The notes: generated by a model not told the origin, from the sequence alone. A stretch of 64,000 bases of DNA from Chryseobacterium arachidis (GCF_900129245.1 NZ_FQUT01000001.1:1-64000); one strand, 5' to 3'; counted from the first letter of the stretch, positions 51,654-61,250 are shown. Numbers and translations: made by a program.

Positions 51654-52265
51654 ATGAATTCTAAAAAATTAAAAATTATTGTAATTGGCTCCAGCGGAAC
51701 AATTGGGAAGGAAGTTGCTAATAATCTGGAGGAAAGCGGACACGAAGTCATCCGTGTTTCCAGAAGTTCAGGAGATTTTAATGCCGATATTCAGGATAAA
51801 AACAGCCTGGAAAAGTTGTTTGAATCTGTCGGAAGTTTTGATGCGGTTGCCAACGCAGCCGGCGATGTAAAATTCGATTCTTTGGAAAGTTTTACAGATG
51901 CAGATTTTGAATTTTCTTTCGGGAGTAAACTGATGGGGCAGATTAATATTGTCCGAACGGCATTGCCTTTCATCAATGATAATGGTTCTTTTACTTTAAT
52001 TTCAGGAATTTTGACTGACGAACCGATTGCAGGAGGAATTCTTGCTTCTACAGTAAACAGTGCCATTGAAGGTTTTGTGAAGGCAAGTTCATATGAATTG
52101 CCAAGAAATATCAGAATCAATTGTATCAGTCCGACGGTCTTGGAGGAAGCAAAAAGTTATCATCCGTTTTTCCCCGGATTTATTCCTGTTGAAGCCTGGA
52201 AAGTCGCAAAAGCCTATGAGAAATCTATTGCAGGAGTTTTTAATGGACGAATTATTAAAGTTTGA
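51654..52265 (+). CDS. Short-chain dehydrogenase/reductase
   Basis: A 203-aa classical SDR, slightly shorter than usual. It has the NAD(P) motif GSSGTIGKEVA (12-22) and NAAGD. The catalytic Ser is in LISGILTDEP, but the usual Tyr-x3-Lys is replaced: VNSAIEGFVKASSYELPR has no Tyr four residues before the Lys. Activity is therefore uncertain, and many short SDR relatives share this change. Monocistronic with its own terminator. Confidence 0.85.
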   Translation: MNSKKLKIIVIGSSGTIGKEVANNLEESGHEVIRVSRSSGDFNADIQDKNSLEKLFESVGSFDAVANAAGDVKFDSLESFTDADFEFSFGSKLMGQINIVRTALPFINDNGSFTLISGILTDEPIAGGILASTVNSAIEGFVKASSYELPRNIRINCISPTVLEEAKSYHPFFPGFIPVEAWKVAKAYEKSIAGVFNGRIIKV

Positions 52266-52287
52266 AATGATATTTAATGGATGAAAT

Positions 52288-52317
52288 AAAGCAATGTCAA
52301 AGTGATGTTGCTTTTTT
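52288..52317 (+). terminator. Terminator of the SDR gene
   Basis: AAAGCAA (52288-52294) and TTGCTTT (52308-52314) form a stem extended inward by TCA/TGA, followed by Ts. Confidence 0.75.
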
Positions 52318-52387
52318 ATTTTAATTTAAAAAAATAATCTCGTTTTCAACTTATAAAGACAAAATTTGAATTCTCCTTATAATACAC

Positions 52388-52395
52388 TAATTTTG
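52388..52395 (+). promoter_or_regulatory. -7 promoter element of the UvrD/PcrA gene
   Basis: TAATTTTG matches TAnnTTTG, 22 nt before the ATG at 52418. Confidence 0.62.
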
Positions 52396-52417
52396 TGTTC
52401 CCAAAAATTTTTGCAGC

Positions 52418-54751
52418 ATGGAGGATTATTTGAAAGGACTTAATGAATCACAGTTTGATGCCGTTACAACGTTGGAAGGACCATTAATGGTTCTTGCCGG
52501 AGCGGGTTCCGGAAAGACGCGTGTTCTTACGATGCGTATTGCGCATCTGATTACGAATGGAGTAGATCCTTTCAATATTCTGGCGCTGACCTTTACGAAT
52601 AAGGCAGCAAAAGAGATGAAAGAACGTATCGCAAAAGTAGTGGGACAAAGCAATGCAAAAAGCCTATGGATGGGAACTTTTCACTCAGTTTTTGCAAGAA
52701 TTCTGAGAAGTGAGGCGCATTATTTAGGGTATCCTTCCAACTTTACGATTTACGATCAGCAGGACGCACTAAATGTCATCAAAAAAGTATTGAAAGACAT
52801 GAACATTGATGCTGATTTGTATAAACCTAAAAAAGTTCAGGCAAGAATTTCGAGTTATAAAAACAACCTGATTACCGTAAGAGCCTATTTCGCAAACCCA
52901 GAATTGATAGAGGCTGACGAAAAAGCCAACATGAAATTCATCGGGCAGATTTACCAAAAATATGTTGAGCAATGCTTCAAAAATGGTTCGATGGATTTTG
53001 ATGATTTATTGTTAAAAACCAACGAATTACTGACTCGTTTTCCGGAAGTTTTAGCTAAATATCAGGATCGTTTCAGATATATTTTGGTGGATGAGTACCA
53101 GGATACGAACCATTCCCAGTATCTGATTGTAAAAGCATTAGCTTCAAAATTTGAAAATATTTGTGTGGTAGGAGACGATGCGCAGTCAATTTACTCTTTC
53201 CGTGGTGCGAATATTTATAATATTTTAAACTTTAAGAAAGATTATCCTGATGCGGTAACGGTGGCTTTGGAGCAAAATTACCGTTCTACTCAGAATATTG
53301 TGAATGCAGCCAATGTTGTGATTGCAAAGAACCTTCAGCAGTTCAAGAAGAATGTTTTCAGTGAAAATGAAGAAGGGGACAAGATTAAAGTATATCGCTC
53401 AATGTCGGATGCCGATGAAGCGAATTTTGTAGCCGGAAATATCTGGGAAACCAGAAACCGCGAACAAAGAAAGTATGGTGACTTTGCCATTTTGTATAGA
53501 ACCAACTCTCAGACACGTGCTTTTGAAGACGCTTTGAGACGTAAAAATATTCCGTACAAAGTGTACGGAGGTCTCTCTTTCTACCAAAGGAAAGAGGTGA
53601 AAGATCTGATCGCTTATCTTCGACTTTTAATCAATGAAAATGATTCGGAAGCGTTGATGAGAATTATTAATTATCCAGTAAGAGGAATTGGTAATACAAC
53701 TCAAGATAAACTGACCGTTTTTGCAGATTCACAAAATATTTCCATTTCACAGGTTTTGAATAACCTTCCGATGTATGCTCCGCAGTTAGGCTTAAATAAT
53801 GGTGTTTTAAATAAGCTGAATGATTTTTGGTCGATGATCAAAGCTTTTCAGGTGTTGCTAAAAACTGAAACAGCCTACAATGTTGCGATGGAAGTTGCAA
53901 AACGAAGCGGTTTAATTAAATTTTTAAAAGACGACCAAACTCCGGAAGGAATTTCAAGAGTAGAAAACGTTCAGGAATTAATGAACTCGATGCAGGGTTT
54001 CATTGAAGAACAGATGCAGCTGGAAGACGGAGATCCAAGCTTGCCAAATTTCCTTGAAAACATTGCACTTTCTGCAGATACACAGGTGAAAGATGACGAG
54101 GAAGATATGGTTTCGCTAATGACGATTCACCTTTCCAAAGGTCTGGAATTTCCTGTTGTTCATTTGGTTGGTTTGGAAGAAAATCTTTTCCCGAGTTTCA
54201 TGAGTTCGGCGACGAGAGAAGATCTGGAAGAAGAAAGACGTTTGTTCTACGTTGCTTTAACGAGAGCCGAAAAGCAGGTGTTTTTCTCGTATGCGGTTTC
54301 CCGTTTTCAGTGGGGGAAAATTACAGATGCAGAGCCATCAAGATTTTTAAGTGAAATCGATGAGCAGTATATTGAATTTGTAAATCCTGCGATTGAGAAG
54401 CGTTTCATCAACAATTCAGGAGTAAAATCCAATATTTTTGATGAGCATCCTTCTGAAATGAGAAGCTTTAAAAAGGTTGAAAAGAAAACCATCGAAAGAT
54501 CAGACAGTTCAAAACCAATCGCTGAACCTCGTAAACTAAAACCTGTTGCAACAGCGAAAATTATTAACCCAAGTGGCGCTTCTTCACAAGATATTGAAGT
54601 GGGAGATAAAGTAAGACACGACCGTTTCGGAATTGGGGAAGTAACTTTCCTCGACGGAACCGATCCGCAGAATATCAAAGCAAAAGTAGTCTTTATGCAT
54701 GAAGGCGAGAAAAATTTGATTTTGAAATATGCTAAATTGACAAAGATCTAA
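52418..54751 (+). CDS. UvrD/PcrA-type superfamily I DNA helicase
   Basis: A 777-aa 3'-5' helicase acting in repair and replication. Walker A is AGAGSGKT (27-34), motif II is VDEYQDTN, QNYRST is motif IV, VSLMTIHLSKGLEFPVV is motif V and FYVALTRAEKQV is motif VI. A C-terminal Tudor-like domain (VGDKVRHDRFGIGEVTFLDG) is typical of UvrD/PcrA. Monocistronic. Whether it is best called uvrD or pcrA cannot be decided from the sequence alone. Confidence 0.95.
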   Translation: MEDYLKGLNESQFDAVTTLEGPLMVLAGAGSGKTRVLTMRIAHLITNGVDPFNILALTFTNKAAKEMKERIAKVVGQSNAKSLWMGTFHSVFARILRSEAHYLGYPSNFTIYDQQDALNVIKKVLKDMNIDADLYKPKKVQARISSYKNNLITVRAYFANPELIEADEKANMKFIGQIYQKYVEQCFKNGSMDFDDLLLKTNELLTRFPEVLAKYQDRFRYILVDEYQDTNHSQYLIVKALASKFENICVVGDDAQSIYSFRGANIYNILNFKKDYPDAVTVALEQNYRSTQNIVNAANVVIAKNLQQFKKNVFSENEEGDKIKVYRSMSDADEANFVAGNIWETRNREQRKYGDFAILYRTNSQTRAFEDALRRKNIPYKVYGGLSFYQRKEVKDLIAYLRLLINENDSEALMRIINYPVRGIGNTTQDKLTVFADSQNISISQVLNNLPMYAPQLGLNNGVLNKLNDFWSMIKAFQVLLKTETAYNVAMEVAKRSGLIKFLKDDQTPEGISRVENVQELMNSMQGFIEEQMQLEDGDPSLPNFLENIALSADTQVKDDEEDMVSLMTIHLSKGLEFPVVHLVGLEENLFPSFMSSATREDLEEERRLFYVALTRAEKQVFFSYAVSRFQWGKITDAEPSRFLSEIDEQYIEFVNPAIEKRFINNSGVKSNIFDEHPSEMRSFKKVEKKTIERSDSSKPIAEPRKLKPVATAKIINPSGASSQDIEVGDKVRHDRFGIGEVTFLDGTDPQNIKAKVVFMHEGEKNLILKYAKLTKI

Positions 54752-54753
54752 AT

Positions 54754-54867
54754 TGTCATCGCGAAGAGCGAAGCGACGAAGCGATCTCAAAATATTTCCC
54801 ACAGATTTCATAAATCTCACAGAAAAAATAAACAAAAAATCTGTGCAAGCTGTGAAATCTGTGGGAA
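54754..54867. repeat. Two stacked intergenic repeats
   Basis: A GTCATCGCGAAG-type single arm (54754-54788) is followed by an inverted pair: 54796-54823 and 54840-54867 match as reverse complements over 15 bp, then diverge for 7 nt, then match over 6 bp (TTCCCACAGATTTCA type). No gene is present between the helicase and the following hydrolase gene. Confidence 0.65.
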
Positions 54868-54953
54868 TTTTAGTTTAAAACTTTACTAAATGAATAACCT
54901 CAATTTGAGACAATATGAATTTCGTATATTTAAAAACCTTAAAAAGCTCTCAA

Positions 54954-55772
54954 ATGAAAAAGATTCTGATATTTTTAATTATAACTTTATTTTCCACACC
55001 ATTATTTTCGCAGGAATACAAAACGGCTCAAAATATCCATTATTACGATGAGAAAATAAATAAATCTGATGCATATATCAATGAAAGATGTGTCTTAGAT
55101 GTTTATATTCCGACCAATATAAAGAATTTTTCAACGATCATCTGGTTTCATGGTGGTGGCATTACAGGCGGAGAAAAACATTTGCCAGAAGAGCTGAAGA
55201 ATAAAGGGGTTGCAGTAATTTCTGTTAATTACCGACTTTCGCCAAAAGTAACTGCTCCCAAGTATATTGAGGATGCAGCCGCTGCAACAGCATGGGTTTT
55301 CAACAATATTAAAAAATACGGCGGAAATGATGAGAAAATTTTCATCACCGGGCATTCTGCGGGAGGGTATCTTGCCATTATGGTAGGTTTGGATAAAACT
55401 TATTTAAATAAATATCAGATTGATGCTAATAAACTGGCAGGAATTATCCCTTTCAGCGGACAAATGATCTCGCATTTTACCACAAGAAAAGAAAAAGGAA
55501 TCGATGAACTGGATGCAAGAATTGATGATTTTGCACCGCTTCACTTTATCAGAGCCGATGCGCCGCCTCTGCTTTTAATTACTGGTGATCGTGAAAAAGA
55601 ATTGCTCGGTCGATACGAAGAAAACGCCTACATGGCCCGAATGATGAAGCTGAAAGGTCACAAAGAAACGACTTTATACGAACTTCAGGGCTTTGATCAT
55701 GGTGGAATGGCTCAACCAGCATTTCCATTGCTTTTGAATGAAATTAAGAGGATCGAGAAATTGAAGAAGTAA
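54954..55772 (+). CDS. Secreted alpha/beta hydrolase (esterase/lipase, BD-FAE-like)
   Basis: A 272-aa exported hydrolase. The signal peptide ends in FSTPLFSQ. The oxyanion motif HGGG (WFHGGGITGGEK), the nucleophile elbow GHSAGGYLA, an acid in LLITGDREKE and the catalytic His in GFDHGGMAQP complete the triad. The start at 54954 puts the signal peptide at the N-terminus; the 13 earlier codons are likely leader. Substrate unknown. Confidence 0.88.
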   Translation: MKKILIFLIITLFSTPLFSQEYKTAQNIHYYDEKINKSDAYINERCVLDVYIPTNIKNFSTIIWFHGGGITGGEKHLPEELKNKGVAVISVNYRLSPKVTAPKYIEDAAAATAWVFNNIKKYGGNDEKIFITGHSAGGYLAIMVGLDKTYLNKYQIDANKLAGIIPFSGQMISHFTTRKEKGIDELDARIDDFAPLHFIRADAPPLLLITGDREKELLGRYEENAYMARMMKLKGHKETTLYELQGFDHGGMAQPAFPLLLNEIKRIEKLKK

Positions 55773-55926
55773 TATGGCTTGAAGTTGGAAGAGGAAAGCA
55801 GGAGGTTTAAAGCTATACATGCAATTTTTAGACTTCAAGCTTCGTGCTTCCAATTTCCCACCAATTATTTTGCAAAGTTTTTAAATTTTTATTTCTTTGG
55901 GGTGAAAATAAATTGATTTCGAAACA

Positions 55927-56694
55927 ATGGGAACGTTCTACAATAATGCGGTCTGTGATATTTACATAGGAAAACAAGCGGGAGCCAAGCTGCTGCAGGA
56001 TATTAGAAATGCAAAGAAGAACGTGAAAATTGTTTCGCCTTATCTTTCTCCGTTTTTAATTAAAGAACTCATTTATCTTCATTCAAGAGGCATCAAAATA
56101 AGACTGATTACCAGTGATGAAATCGAAGATTTTTATGGAGAGGATAAAAATATCCACAAACTTATTATTCAAAATAAAAGTATCGACGAAAAGGCAAAAG
56201 AAACGAGAGATCATCTCGTGAGTTTATCAGGGACTTTGCTTTTTGCGATGATTGGTTTGGGTATCGTTTTGCTTCCTTTGATGTATCTTTTAAACAATTT
56301 CAAATTGGCTTACGGCTTTATTTTGGTTGTTTTGATGTTTTTTATAAGAGATTCTGTTGTGAAGAAAATCAAGGGAACAAAAGTGTATCATTATACTTAC
56401 AAACAGTTATTTCCGTTTAAAGTTTTTGTTTCTCCGAATAGCGGGAATTCTACCCATAAAACCTTTATTCACAGTAAAATTTATATTATCGATGATGAAA
56501 TTGCTTATTTAGGTTCTCTTAATTTTACAGGAAGTGGGGTAAAAGAAAATCATGAGACAAGAATCCGAACCACCGATCCGAATGCAGTCGCCAAAATTAT
56601 TGAAGAAATGAAAGAAATCTATTTCAATTCAAATATACCCGAAAGGGATATCCAATTTTGGGGAAGTCAGTTGTATGAAGAACCAATCAACTAA
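55927..56694 (+). CDS. Membrane-anchored phospholipase D-like protein, single HKD
   Basis: A 255-aa protein of the PLD fold with a single visible HKD motif near its end: HSKIYIIDDEIAYLGSLNFTGSG (His182, Lys184, Asp189). Two hydrophobic segments (about 101-123 and 126-140) interrupt the fold between an N-terminal half (KNVKIVSPYL) and the HKD half. Enzymes of this superfamily need two HKDs, so this one would act as a dimer. Function and substrate unknown. Confidence 0.78.
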   Translation: MGTFYNNAVCDIYIGKQAGAKLLQDIRNAKKNVKIVSPYLSPFLIKELIYLHSRGIKIRLITSDEIEDFYGEDKNIHKLIIQNKSIDEKAKETRDHLVSLSGTLLFAMIGLGIVLLPLMYLLNNFKLAYGFILVVLMFFIRDSVVKKIKGTKVYHYTYKQLFPFKVFVSPNSGNSTHKTFIHSKIYIIDDEIAYLGSLNFTGSGVKENHETRIRTTDPNAVAKIIEEMKEIYFNSNIPERDIQFWGSQLYEEPIN

Positions 56695-56697
56695 AAA

Positions 56698-56779
56698 GTG
56701 AATGGTCAATTTGCGTTGCAGTCAATTATGAATTTTTAAATTAACTGCGAAGCAAATTGAGTATTGACCATCCATTTTA
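56698..56779. repeat. Long imperfect hairpin between convergent genes
   Basis: AATTTGC and GCAAATT with TGCAGT/ACTGC inside, plus AATGGTCAA and TTGACCAT outside, form a nested stem of about 27 positions with mismatches. It separates the phospholipase-like gene and cstA and probably acts as a shared terminator, though no long T run is present. Confidence 0.6.
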
Positions 56780-56782
56780 AAA

Positions 56783-58624
56783 TTACCTTTCCACTAATTC
56801 TTTCACTGATTCTCCGTAAAAATCGATTTCTGTTTTATCTACTTTCAAAAGCTGATACCACTTTCTAAATGCTCCGATGAATACAATGAGCATTAAAACC
56901 ATTGCTACCACTGCTAATGTTGCCAATAAATATTGTTCTTTCGGAATGTAAATCGTCATCACCTGAATATATCCGGCCCAAAATGTAATAATCGCCATAA
57001 AAACTCCCGGAATTGCAGAACAGAGCGCATATTTTCCTCTGTTTAACCTGATGAGCATGGTTGTACAGACAATCAACCCACAAGCTGCCAGAAGCTGATT
57101 ACTAATTCCGAATAAAGGCCAGATGCTGCTTACATTTCCGGTATACACTAAATATCCCCAGGCAAAAGTGAAGAGTAAACTGCTGATAATAATTCCCGGT
57201 GTCCAGTTTTTATCATTAAATTTTGGAATCACAGAACCCAACATTTCCTGTAAAAAGAAACGTCCTACTCTCGTTCCTGCATCGATTGCGGTAAGGATAA
57301 AAACGGCTTCAAACATGATGGCAAAGTTATACCAATATGCCATTAATTGATCCATGTACGGGATTTTATTGAAAATATGAGCCATACCCACAGCGAGAGA
57401 AACCGCGCCGCCTGTTCTTCCATGTAGATCGATGCCAATTCTTTGTGAGAAATAATCAATATCTACACCATGTAGAGAAGGATGTGCAGCGAGAAAAGCA
57501 TCGTAAGAATCTTTCGGAGTATTGATGGCAAAATAATCTCCTGGCATTAAAGTACAAGCGGCAATTAAAGCCATTAAAGCCACAAAACCTTCCACCAGCA
57601 TCGCTCCGTAGCCGACAAAAAGAATTTCTCTTTCTCTGTTCAGCATTTTGGGAGTGGTTCCCGTTGCAATCACTGCGTGAAATCCTGAAATTGCGCCACA
57701 GGCGATCACAATAAAAATAAAAGGTAAAACTGGTCCGCCAATTACAGGGCCTCCGCCGTTTACAAATTGTGTTAAGGCCGGCATTTGAACTGTCGGGTGA
57801 ATAACAATTACTCCAATAGCCAACATGATAATCGTTCCGATTTTTAAGTAGGTTGAAAGATAATCTCTAGGAACCAAAAGCAGCCAAACCGGTAAAACCG
57901 AAGCTAAAAATCCATACAGCGGAATGGCGATGGAAATCGTTGTAATATGCCAAGAGAAAAGATTATTCATCGTTTCGTTCTGCATGAGATTGTGTCCGCC
58001 AATAATTCCTGCGATTAAAAGAATTCCGCCTAAAATACTTGCAAATGTTACCGAGTTTTTTCTGTATCGCATGATCAATCCCATGATAATCGCAATTGGC
58101 ATCGTAATCACCACTGTAAATGACGACCAGGATGCTTCGTGCATGGCATTAATACAAGCCAAAGACAACCCTGCAAGAGTAAGAATTAAGATGAATAATA
58201 TTGCAAAACCTGCGACAGTTCCTGTTGTTTTCCCAATTTCTTTAGATGCAATGGTTGCCAAACTTTGTCCTTTATGGCGAACGGAGGCAAATAGAACCAC
58301 CATATCATGAACGCCACCTCCCAACACACAGCCGATCAGAATCCATAAAGCTCCGGGAAGATAGCCGAATTGTGCTGCCAAAACAGGTCCCACCAAAGGT
58401 CCCGCTGCTGCAATAGCCGCAAAGTGATGCCCGAAAAGTACATTTTTATTTGTTGCCACATAGTCTTTTCCATCGGCAAATTCTACAGCAGGAGTTGTGT
58501 TATTGTCATTAAGTTTCAAAACTTTATTTGCCATGAAAATTCCGTAAAAACGATAAGCGATAGCAAAAATCAGTACGGAAACAAAAACTAAGGTTAATGC
58601 GTTGATGTTATTTAGTGAATCCAT
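56783..58624 (-). CDS. cstA: Carbon starvation protein CstA family transporter
   Basis: A 613-aa polytopic protein of the CstA/BtsT family, which imports peptides or pyruvate. The family signature NKNVLFGHHFAAIAAAGPLVGPVLAAQFGYLPG (about 60-92) and HDMVVLFASVRHKG are intact, with about 16 hydrophobic segments. No two-component neighbour is adjacent. The 197-bp upstream gap to 58821 is AT-rich; no consensus -7 element was found. Confidence 0.93.
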   Translation of the reverse strand: MDSLNNINALTLVFVSVLIFAIAYRFYGIFMANKVLKLNDNNTTPAVEFADGKDYVATNKNVLFGHHFAAIAAAGPLVGPVLAAQFGYLPGALWILIGCVLGGGVHDMVVLFASVRHKGQSLATIASKEIGKTTGTVAGFAILFILILTLAGLSLACINAMHEASWSSFTVVITMPIAIIMGLIMRYRKNSVTFASILGGILLIAGIIGGHNLMQNETMNNLFSWHITTISIAIPLYGFLASVLPVWLLLVPRDYLSTYLKIGTIIMLAIGVIVIHPTVQMPALTQFVNGGGPVIGGPVLPFIFIVIACGAISGFHAVIATGTTPKMLNREREILFVGYGAMLVEGFVALMALIAACTLMPGDYFAINTPKDSYDAFLAAHPSLHGVDIDYFSQRIGIDLHGRTGGAVSLAVGMAHIFNKIPYMDQLMAYWYNFAIMFEAVFILTAIDAGTRVGRFFLQEMLGSVIPKFNDKNWTPGIIISSLLFTFAWGYLVYTGNVSSIWPLFGISNQLLAACGLIVCTTMLIRLNRGKYALCSAIPGVFMAIITFWAGYIQVMTIYIPKEQYLLATLAVVAMVLMLIVFIGAFRKWYQLLKVDKTEIDFYGESVKELVER

Positions 58625-58821
58625 ATCAGTTAAGTTTTTTATAAATAAAAAATATAAAATTTTGGTCGTTTTAATTTGAATAATTTAAACAATAGCCAAG
58701 TTAATTATTTTAGATATAAAAATATTGATATGTATACTAATTTAGCAAATTTATGTTTTTATCTAAACTTAAGTATCTGAAAATTAATTATTAGTTATAT
58801 TTAATGAAAAGATTATGTATA

Positions 58822-59922
58822 TTAATTAATCACCGCATTGATTTTCTGCCACAGCACATTATCAAAATCAGAAAGCGCAAGATTTACATTATCAGCAGCG
58901 TCTCCCATCCGGATAATCACCAGTTTTTTACCCGGAACAACATAGATTTTCTGATCATTTTTTCCTAAAGCACAAAACAGATCATCCGGCGCACTCGGAA
59001 TCAGCTTTCCATTAAACTGAAATTGCGTTTGAGGCAAATGATAGCTCGATTTCCCATTCAGCCACCACAAATATCCGTAAGCCAAATTGATGTTTTGAGA
59101 AGTCGTTGTAGCACTTTGAAAATAATTGAAGTTAATGATCTGTGTGCCATTCCAACTGCCATTGTTTAGAGCCATCAAGCCAAAACGAGCCATACTTCTT
59201 GTGGTACTCCAATACACACTGTTGTCACCACTTTGAATCCAACTGCCGGTCATCCCAATTTTATCCCTCAGTTTTGCATTGAAATATTGCGACCAAGTTT
59301 GTCCGGTTGCGGATGCCACAACATCCTGAAGTTTCACATAAACATTGTGATAAGCCCATCTTGTTCCTGCATCGGCTTTGTATTTTAGGTTTGCGGGGGT
59401 TACGTCATCGCCCAAACTATCGTCTAATCCTGAAGTCATAGTCAATAAATTTTTACAAGTGATGAGATTTTCTTTCGCCAAAGGTTCGCTCGTCCAGCCC
59501 GTCCCGATGTAGGTTGAGACTTTATTATCGATATTTAAAAATCCTTCCTGTTCTGCAATTCCGGTTACGGTAGAGGTCAAAGTTTTTCCTGCACTTGCCC
59601 AATACCATGGCGTTGTAGCGGTGTGTCCCGAAAAATAATTTTCCATCACAATTCTTCCGTTTTGAAGAATCATAAAGCTTTTAGAATTTTTAGTCTGCAA
59701 ATAATCCAGTAAATCCTGAACTTTATCCTGATGCCATCCCAAATTAGAAATCGATTTTGTTTCCCACATATCACTATTAGATGGCGGAAAATACATTGCT
59801 TCTGTTGTGGTAGAAGTATCATTCTGCGAAGAGTTTTGGTCTGCGGAATCCTCTGTAGAGCTGCTGCAAGATATTACAATAAGACAAAATGCAGAAATAG
59901 AAAGTAAATTTTTTATTTTCAT
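58822..59922 (-). CDS. Lipoprotein serine hydrolase of the beta-lactamase family
   Basis: A 366-aa lipoprotein (lipobox IVISC, Cys19) followed by a Ser/Thr-rich linker. The class C/EstB-like fold has the nucleophile SAGK (Ser110, Lys113) and a YHN motif in WAYHNVYVKLQ. It probably acts as an esterase, amidase or D-peptidase at the membrane. Resistance activity should not be assumed without the KTG region, which I could not place confidently. Confidence 0.87.
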   Translation of the reverse strand: MKIKNLLSISAFCLIVISCSSSTEDSADQNSSQNDTSTTTEAMYFPPSNSDMWETKSISNLGWHQDKVQDLLDYLQTKNSKSFMILQNGRIVMENYFSGHTATTPWYWASAGKTLTSTVTGIAEQEGFLNIDNKVSTYIGTGWTSEPLAKENLITCKNLLTMTSGLDDSLGDDVTPANLKYKADAGTRWAYHNVYVKLQDVVASATGQTWSQYFNAKLRDKIGMTGSWIQSGDNSVYWSTTRSMARFGLMALNNGSWNGTQIINFNYFQSATTTSQNINLAYGYLWWLNGKSSYHLPQTQFQFNGKLIPSAPDDLFCALGKNDQKIYVVPGKKLVIIRMGDAADNVNLALSDFDNVLWQKINAVIN

Positions 59923-60021
59923 GTAAAACTAGTTTAATTTTAGTTTTTAGATAAATAAAATGTATGACGGTTAAATTTAAACTAATAAAATTTAAATTAA
60001 TTTATATATTTTAAAATTTAT

Positions 60022-60115
60022 TAGGAGCTTTATCCCGCTTTCTGCTATATCTTTTGGGTTACGGCTCCGCTTCGCACCGCCGCAACCCAAAAGGATGCCG
60101 CGCCAATCGGGGCTA
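60022..60115 (+). repeat. Structured intergenic repeat, copy C
   Basis: Left end AGCTTTATCCCG (from 60026), a perfect 10-bp central stem CTTTTGGGTT/AACCCAAAAG (60051-60060 with 60084-60093), and right end CAATCGGGGCTA. It is very similar to copy A at both ends, but the stem interior is different. The 305-bp gap 59923-60227 contains this element, a small hairpin and no gene. Confidence 0.85.
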
Positions 60116-60142
60116 TGAACTTGCGACTGTTATATAAAACTA

Positions 60143-60174
60143 AACCTCATAGGTTGTCGAAAAATCTATGAGGC
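60143..60174 (-). terminator. Possible terminator of the alpha/beta hydrolase gene
   Basis: CCTCATAGGTT and AATCTATGAGG form an 11-bp stem with one G-U pair, with GGTTTAGTTTTATA following on the minus strand. A second weak hairpin (CACAAAG/CTTTGTG) is at about 60182-60212. Confidence 0.5.
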
Positions 60175-60227
60175 TGTAATCCACAAAGTTTGTCAAGAAT
60201 CAAGACTTTGTGAGAGTAAAATTTAAG

Positions 60228-61250
60228 CTATTTCTTATGCGATTCAATAAAGTCTACCATTTTATCTGTTAATTGGTTAAGATACGCTTTATCCGTATTT
60301 CCAAAGCCATGTGTTCCATCTTTTACTACTACCAAAGTCGCTTCTATATTTTGTTTTTTTAACTTTCTGGCTAGTCTTTTTGAATGTTTTATTGGCGCAA
60401 CTTTATCTTTATTCCCATGAAGCATGAATGTAGGAATACCGTTTTCAACATCATTAATGGGAGAAACAGTTTCCAGATAATCTATGGCTTTCCTTTTTTC
60501 AGTTTGAATATCATATCCAGAAATTCCCATAACAAGCTTTTGTCTGATTTCGACAATCGGTTTGAAAAACCAGCCAACAATGGTTACCGGAAACTTTCCT
60601 AATCTAGTATGCAACAGATTATTTAAATCCGTCGGCCCAAAATTGCTGACAACATAATTTACCTTTCCTGAATATGCTGAAAGTCCAGGGCTTCCGACAT
60701 ATTCAGTATCGTTAGTATAAGCCGAAAGCATCGACAAATGTGCACCCGACGAAGCTCCGAAAAAACCAATATTATTGATATCAAAATTATATTTCTCTGC
60801 ATTTTTTCTTACCCATCTCACTGCATCTTTAGTATCCTGAATCGGCAGCGGAAAATGTACGGTCTCACTTACCAAAGTATTATCAATGCTGATGACAGCG
60901 TAATTTTTATCGACTAATTTTAAAATAAAACTTTCAATATAACTGTCGGCCCTCACCGTTTTATCACCTTTTGCCCAAGCTCCGCCATGAACATACACAA
61001 CAACCGGAAGTTTATCAGACGTTGAGTTTTTGGGTTTGTAAATATCTAAAAGCAGAGGCTTTCCGGCATTATCAGTTTTATAGGAAATATCCTTTAAAAA
61101 ATCAGTTTTTTCAGGAAGAATAGAACTTGGCGGTGTTAGAGGCTGTTCAGCAGGAGGTTGAGAATAGATTAAAGCTGAACAACTGAAAAATAAAATAAAA
61201 AACAGGTTTATAGAAAACCTGTGAATTATATTGTAGCTGAGTGGTTTCAT
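60228..61250 (-). CDS. Exported alpha/beta hydrolase (carboxylesterase-like)
   Basis: A 340-aa protein with an N-terminal signal (INLFFILFFSCSALIYS). It could be type I cleaved or a lipoprotein at the Cys. It has the oxyanion motif HGGAW, the nucleophile GASSGAHLS, the acid in LHGNKDKVAPI and the His in DGTHGFGNTDK. The fold resembles BD-FAE/esterase enzymes that cut ester groups from plant polysaccharides. Paralogous in type to the gene at 54954. Confidence 0.86.
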   Translation of the reverse strand: MKPLSYNIIHRFSINLFFILFFSCSALIYSQPPAEQPLTPPSSILPEKTDFLKDISYKTDNAGKPLLLDIYKPKNSTSDKLPVVVYVHGGAWAKGDKTVRADSYIESFILKLVDKNYAVISIDNTLVSETVHFPLPIQDTKDAVRWVRKNAEKYNFDINNIGFFGASSGAHLSMLSAYTNDTEYVGSPGLSAYSGKVNYVVSNFGPTDLNNLLHTRLGKFPVTIVGWFFKPIVEIRQKLVMGISGYDIQTEKRKAIDYLETVSPINDVENGIPTFMLHGNKDKVAPIKHSKRLARKLKKQNIEATLVVVKDGTHGFGNTDKAYLNQLTDKMVDFIESHKK

